NCBI GenBank assembly: GCA_937942435.1
Contig: CALDEM010000090.1
Coordinates: forward strand, 1-34,911
Origin: an uncultured Saprospiraceae bacterium
GTDB lineage: Bacteria; Bacteroidota; Bacteroidia; Chitinophagales; Saprospiraceae
Reading direction: 5' to 3'
DNA: 34,911 nucleotides
Part shown: positions 33,269 through 34,911 of the stretch, piece after piece
Layout: every line of letters begins with the position of its first letter
Numbering within the stretch: position 1 is the first letter of the stretch
The notes under the pieces: model-generated
What the model was told of the DNA's origin: nothing
The model's database searches: none
The model's input: the letters and a program-made list of their open reading frames with translations, nothing else
Made by a program: the position numbers and the translations under genes

Positions 33269-34057
33269 ATGAAAAACAAAGTCGTATGGATCACAGGTGC
33301 GTCTTCAGGGATCGGAGCAGCTTGTGCAATAGCATGTAGCAAGCAAGGAGCCAAGGTTGTACTTTCAGCTCGTCGAGAAGAAAAATTAAAAGAAGTGCAA
33401 AAACAATTGTCTGGCCCTTCAGAGATAATGATTCTAGATGTTACTGATACAGAGAGTATAGTTCAGAAGGCTGAGGCTTGCGCCAAATACTTTGGTCCTG
33501 TAGATATTCTAATCAATAATGCTGGGATCAGTCAGAGAGGTTTGGTGGAAGAAACAGATCTTGAAGTAGACAGAAGACTTTTTGAAGTCAACTACTTTGG
33601 CAATATTGCAATTACTAAAGCGGTACTTCCATCTATGTTAGAAAGGAAGACAGGCAGTTTGGTGATCATATCCAGTGTTGCCGGTAAGCTAAGTACGCCG
33701 GGTAGATCATCATATGCTGCTACCAAGCATGCCCTACAAGGATTTTACGATGCTCTGAGAGCAGAAGTGTATGACAGAGGCGTTAAAGTCAATGTCATCT
33801 GCCCAGGATATATCAGAACCGACATCTCAATCAACGCACTAAACTCAAAAGGTGAGAAGCATGGTGTCATGGATCCTAATCAAGACAATGGTATGTCTCC
33901 TGAGGAGTGCGCTTCAAAAATTATAAAAGCGATCAATAATAATACCTACGAAGCACTCATCGGTGGCAAAGAAGTTAGAAACGTCATGATTAGAAAGTTT
34001 CTCCCCAAAGTATACTATAACGTAATCGCCAAAATGGCCAGAGAAAAAAGATACTAA
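33269..34057 (+). CDS. Short-chain dehydrogenase/reductase (SDR)
   Basis: 262 residues, classical SDR. The NAD(P)-binding motif is TGASSGIGAACA (about residues 10-21), followed by the LSARREEKL basic cluster after strand 2 that suggests NADPH use, NNAG, the strand VIISSVAGK with the catalytic Ser, and the active-site Y149-A-A-T-K153. The CPGYIRTDISINAL and later basic C-terminus (FLPKVYYNVIAKMAREKRY) resemble DHRS7-type membrane-associated reductases acting on lipids, but the substrate is not known. It lies opposite the acyl-CoA dehydrogenase gene with about 100 bases between, and converges on the ligase gene. Confidence 0.9.
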   Translation: MKNKVVWITGASSGIGAACAIACSKQGAKVVLSARREEKLKEVQKQLSGPSEIMILDVTDTESIVQKAEACAKYFGPVDILINNAGISQRGLVEETDLEVDRRLFEVNYFGNIAITKAVLPSMLERKTGSLVIISSVAGKLSTPGRSSYAATKHALQGFYDALRAEVYDRGVKVNVICPGYIRTDISINALNSKGEKHGVMDPNQDNGMSPEECASKIIKAINNNTYEALIGGKEVRNVMIRKFLPKVYYNVIAKMAREKRY

Positions 34058-34080
34058 TTAAAATCATTCACTCACTCAAT

Positions 34081-34911
34081 TCACTCCTCACTAATTAAAC
34101 CTTTAAGGTCTGCAAGAGTATTAGCCTCCTCGACCTGCTTTTCACGACGCCATCTTTTGATTCTTGGAAACCTTAGAGCCACTCCAGATTTATGACGCTT
34201 AGAGATATTGATCCCTTCAAACGCAATCTCAAAAACAAGCTCTGGCTTCACTGATCGTACTGGACCAAACTTTTCAATGGTATTCTTTTTAACAAACTGT
34301 GTTATTTCAGCGAACTCCTTATCCGCTAAACCACTATATGCTTTTGCAAAGGGTACAAGAGTATCATCATCTTTCCAAACTGCAAAAGTAAAATCACTAA
34401 ATAAATTAGAACGACGACCATGACCTCGCTGAGCATAGAGCATCACTGCATCTATGATGTAAGGATCTAACTTCCACTTCCACCATTCTCCTTTTTTGCG
34501 ACCACTTTTATATGTAGAGCTCTTATGTTTTAACATAAGACCTTCGGCCTTCATTTGACGCGCGCCGCTCCTGATATCTGCAAGTTCTAACCAAGAGTTA
34601 TAGGTGATAAGTTTGGATAGATATATTAAGCCTGATATCTGCTCATTGATTTGCACAACTACCTTTTCTAATAATGACTGTCTCTCTACAAGTGGCTTCT
34701 CTCTAAGGTCTTTTCCTTCATATTCTAATAGATCATAGGCATATATCACACATGGATAATCTTTTAGAATCTTTTTGCCCACTACCTTTCTTCCGATTCT
34801 CTTTTGAAGTTCATTAAAGGGGCGAATAGCACCATCGTTAAAAACCAAGAGCTCTCCATCAATTACAAAATTATCGAGAGATACATTTTTTAGTTTGTGA
34901 AACTCAGGATA
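34081..34911 (-). CDS. ATP-dependent DNA ligase (PP_1105-like family), 5' part missing
   Basis: 276 codons are visible, with the frame open past the right edge; the first internal TTG (34848) is not a real start, because the preceding residues contain the conserved FVIDGELL. Further ligase motifs follow: the EGLMLKHKSSTYKSG segment (motif IV region) and KGEWWKWKLDP (motif V). The C-terminal OB domain contains AYSGLADKEF, KFGPVRSVKPELVFEIAFEG and VALRFPRIKRWR. The nucleotidyl-lysine motif KxDG lies outside the window. The C-terminal half is that of the bacterial PP_1105-type ligase, usually encoded with a ligase-associated DExH helicase and a metallophosphoesterase/exonuclease, thought to act in DNA repair. 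These partners may lie to the right of the window. Confidence 0.92.
   Translation of the reverse strand, partial: YPEFHKLKNVSLDNFVIDGELLVFNDGAIRPFNELQKRIGRKVVGKKILKDYPCVIYAYDLLEYEGKDLREKPLVERQSLLEKVVVQINEQISGLIYLSKLITYNSWLELADIRSGARQMKAEGLMLKHKSSTYKSGRKKGEWWKWKLDPYIIDAVMLYAQRGHGRRSNLFSDFTFAVWKDDDTLVPFAKAYSGLADKEFAEITQFVKKNTIEKFGPVRSVKPELVFEIAFEGINISKRHKSGVALRFPRIKRWRREKQVEEANTLADLKGLISEE

Noticed and set aside
1..34911. CRISPR arrays, tRNA, rRNA, intact insertion sequences, prophage genes.
   Set aside because: I found no regularly spaced repeats, no cloverleaf-like sequence and no transposase or integrase motif; the S74 domain at 2.0 kb belongs to a T9SS-exported bacterial protein, not to a prophage.

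Overview
The window looks like chromosomal DNA of a Bacteroidota bacterium, plausibly of the Saprospirales type. The base composition is AT-rich. Shine-Dalgarno signals are largely absent. There is a type IX secretion (T9SS) sorting domain, a second fragment of such a domain, and many large secreted adhesin- or protease-like proteins. The taxonomic call is inference; no rRNA or tRNA gene is visible.

Layout. 1-1373 (minus) is the end of a glycan/polymer-type pair: a class I methyltransferase whose stop codon abuts the start of a GT2 glycosyltransferase that leaves the window. 1497-2675 (minus) is a secreted protein with an S74 intramolecular-chaperone domain and a T9SS tail, ended by a strong terminator. 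2916-3991 (minus) is a YceI-like protein plus an OB-fold membrane protein. 4239-6551 (minus) is a secreted metzincin metalloprotease. 6552-7148 is a long divergent intergenic region.

7149-15552 (plus) is the most interesting block: a secreted protein, an 86-residue stand-alone LuxR-type HTH protein, a TPR sensor histidine kinase, a secreted 'GIGT' protein placed between kinase and regulator, a NarL/FixJ response regulator, and a 1029-residue double beta-helix surface protein. A rare sequence, TTCATATAGG, usually inside a perfect palindrome centred on ATGAATTCAT, recurs at about 6980, 8115, 10625 and 12397, and a weaker copy lies at 26155 before a secreted C10 protease. Four of the five copies sit 47-58 bases before the likely start codon. 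I infer a regulon for surface/secreted proteins, controlled by the LuxR/NarL-type regulators encoded among the sites or by a dedicated sigma factor.

15559-20146 is mixed metabolism: a frameshifted hexapeptide-repeat fragment, an acyl-CoA-dehydrogenase-like flavoprotein divergent from an Old Yellow Enzyme family oxidoreductase, and a phosphotransferase coupled to an IMPase/CysQ-family phosphatase. 20180-20510 is a decayed T9SS sorting-domain tail. 20626-23346 (minus) is a SPOR-domain membrane protein with a Glu-rich coiled coil followed by an ABC exporter. 23572-25885 (plus) is the known LemA + DUF2207 pair. It is followed by a remnant of a Fic-protein C-terminus, the C10 protease with three FN3-like repeats, a strong terminator and an internally deleted PhoD-like phosphatase lipoprotein.

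28957-34911 holds a VOC protein, an MFS transporter, a beta-lactamase-fold hydrolase in an apparent operon with an acyl-CoA dehydrogenase, an SDR, and the end of a bacterial ATP-dependent DNA ligase that runs off the right edge. At least four gene remnants lie between intact genes, so the intergenic spaces here are places of gene decay. I see no CRISPR array, tRNA, rRNA or intact insertion sequence.
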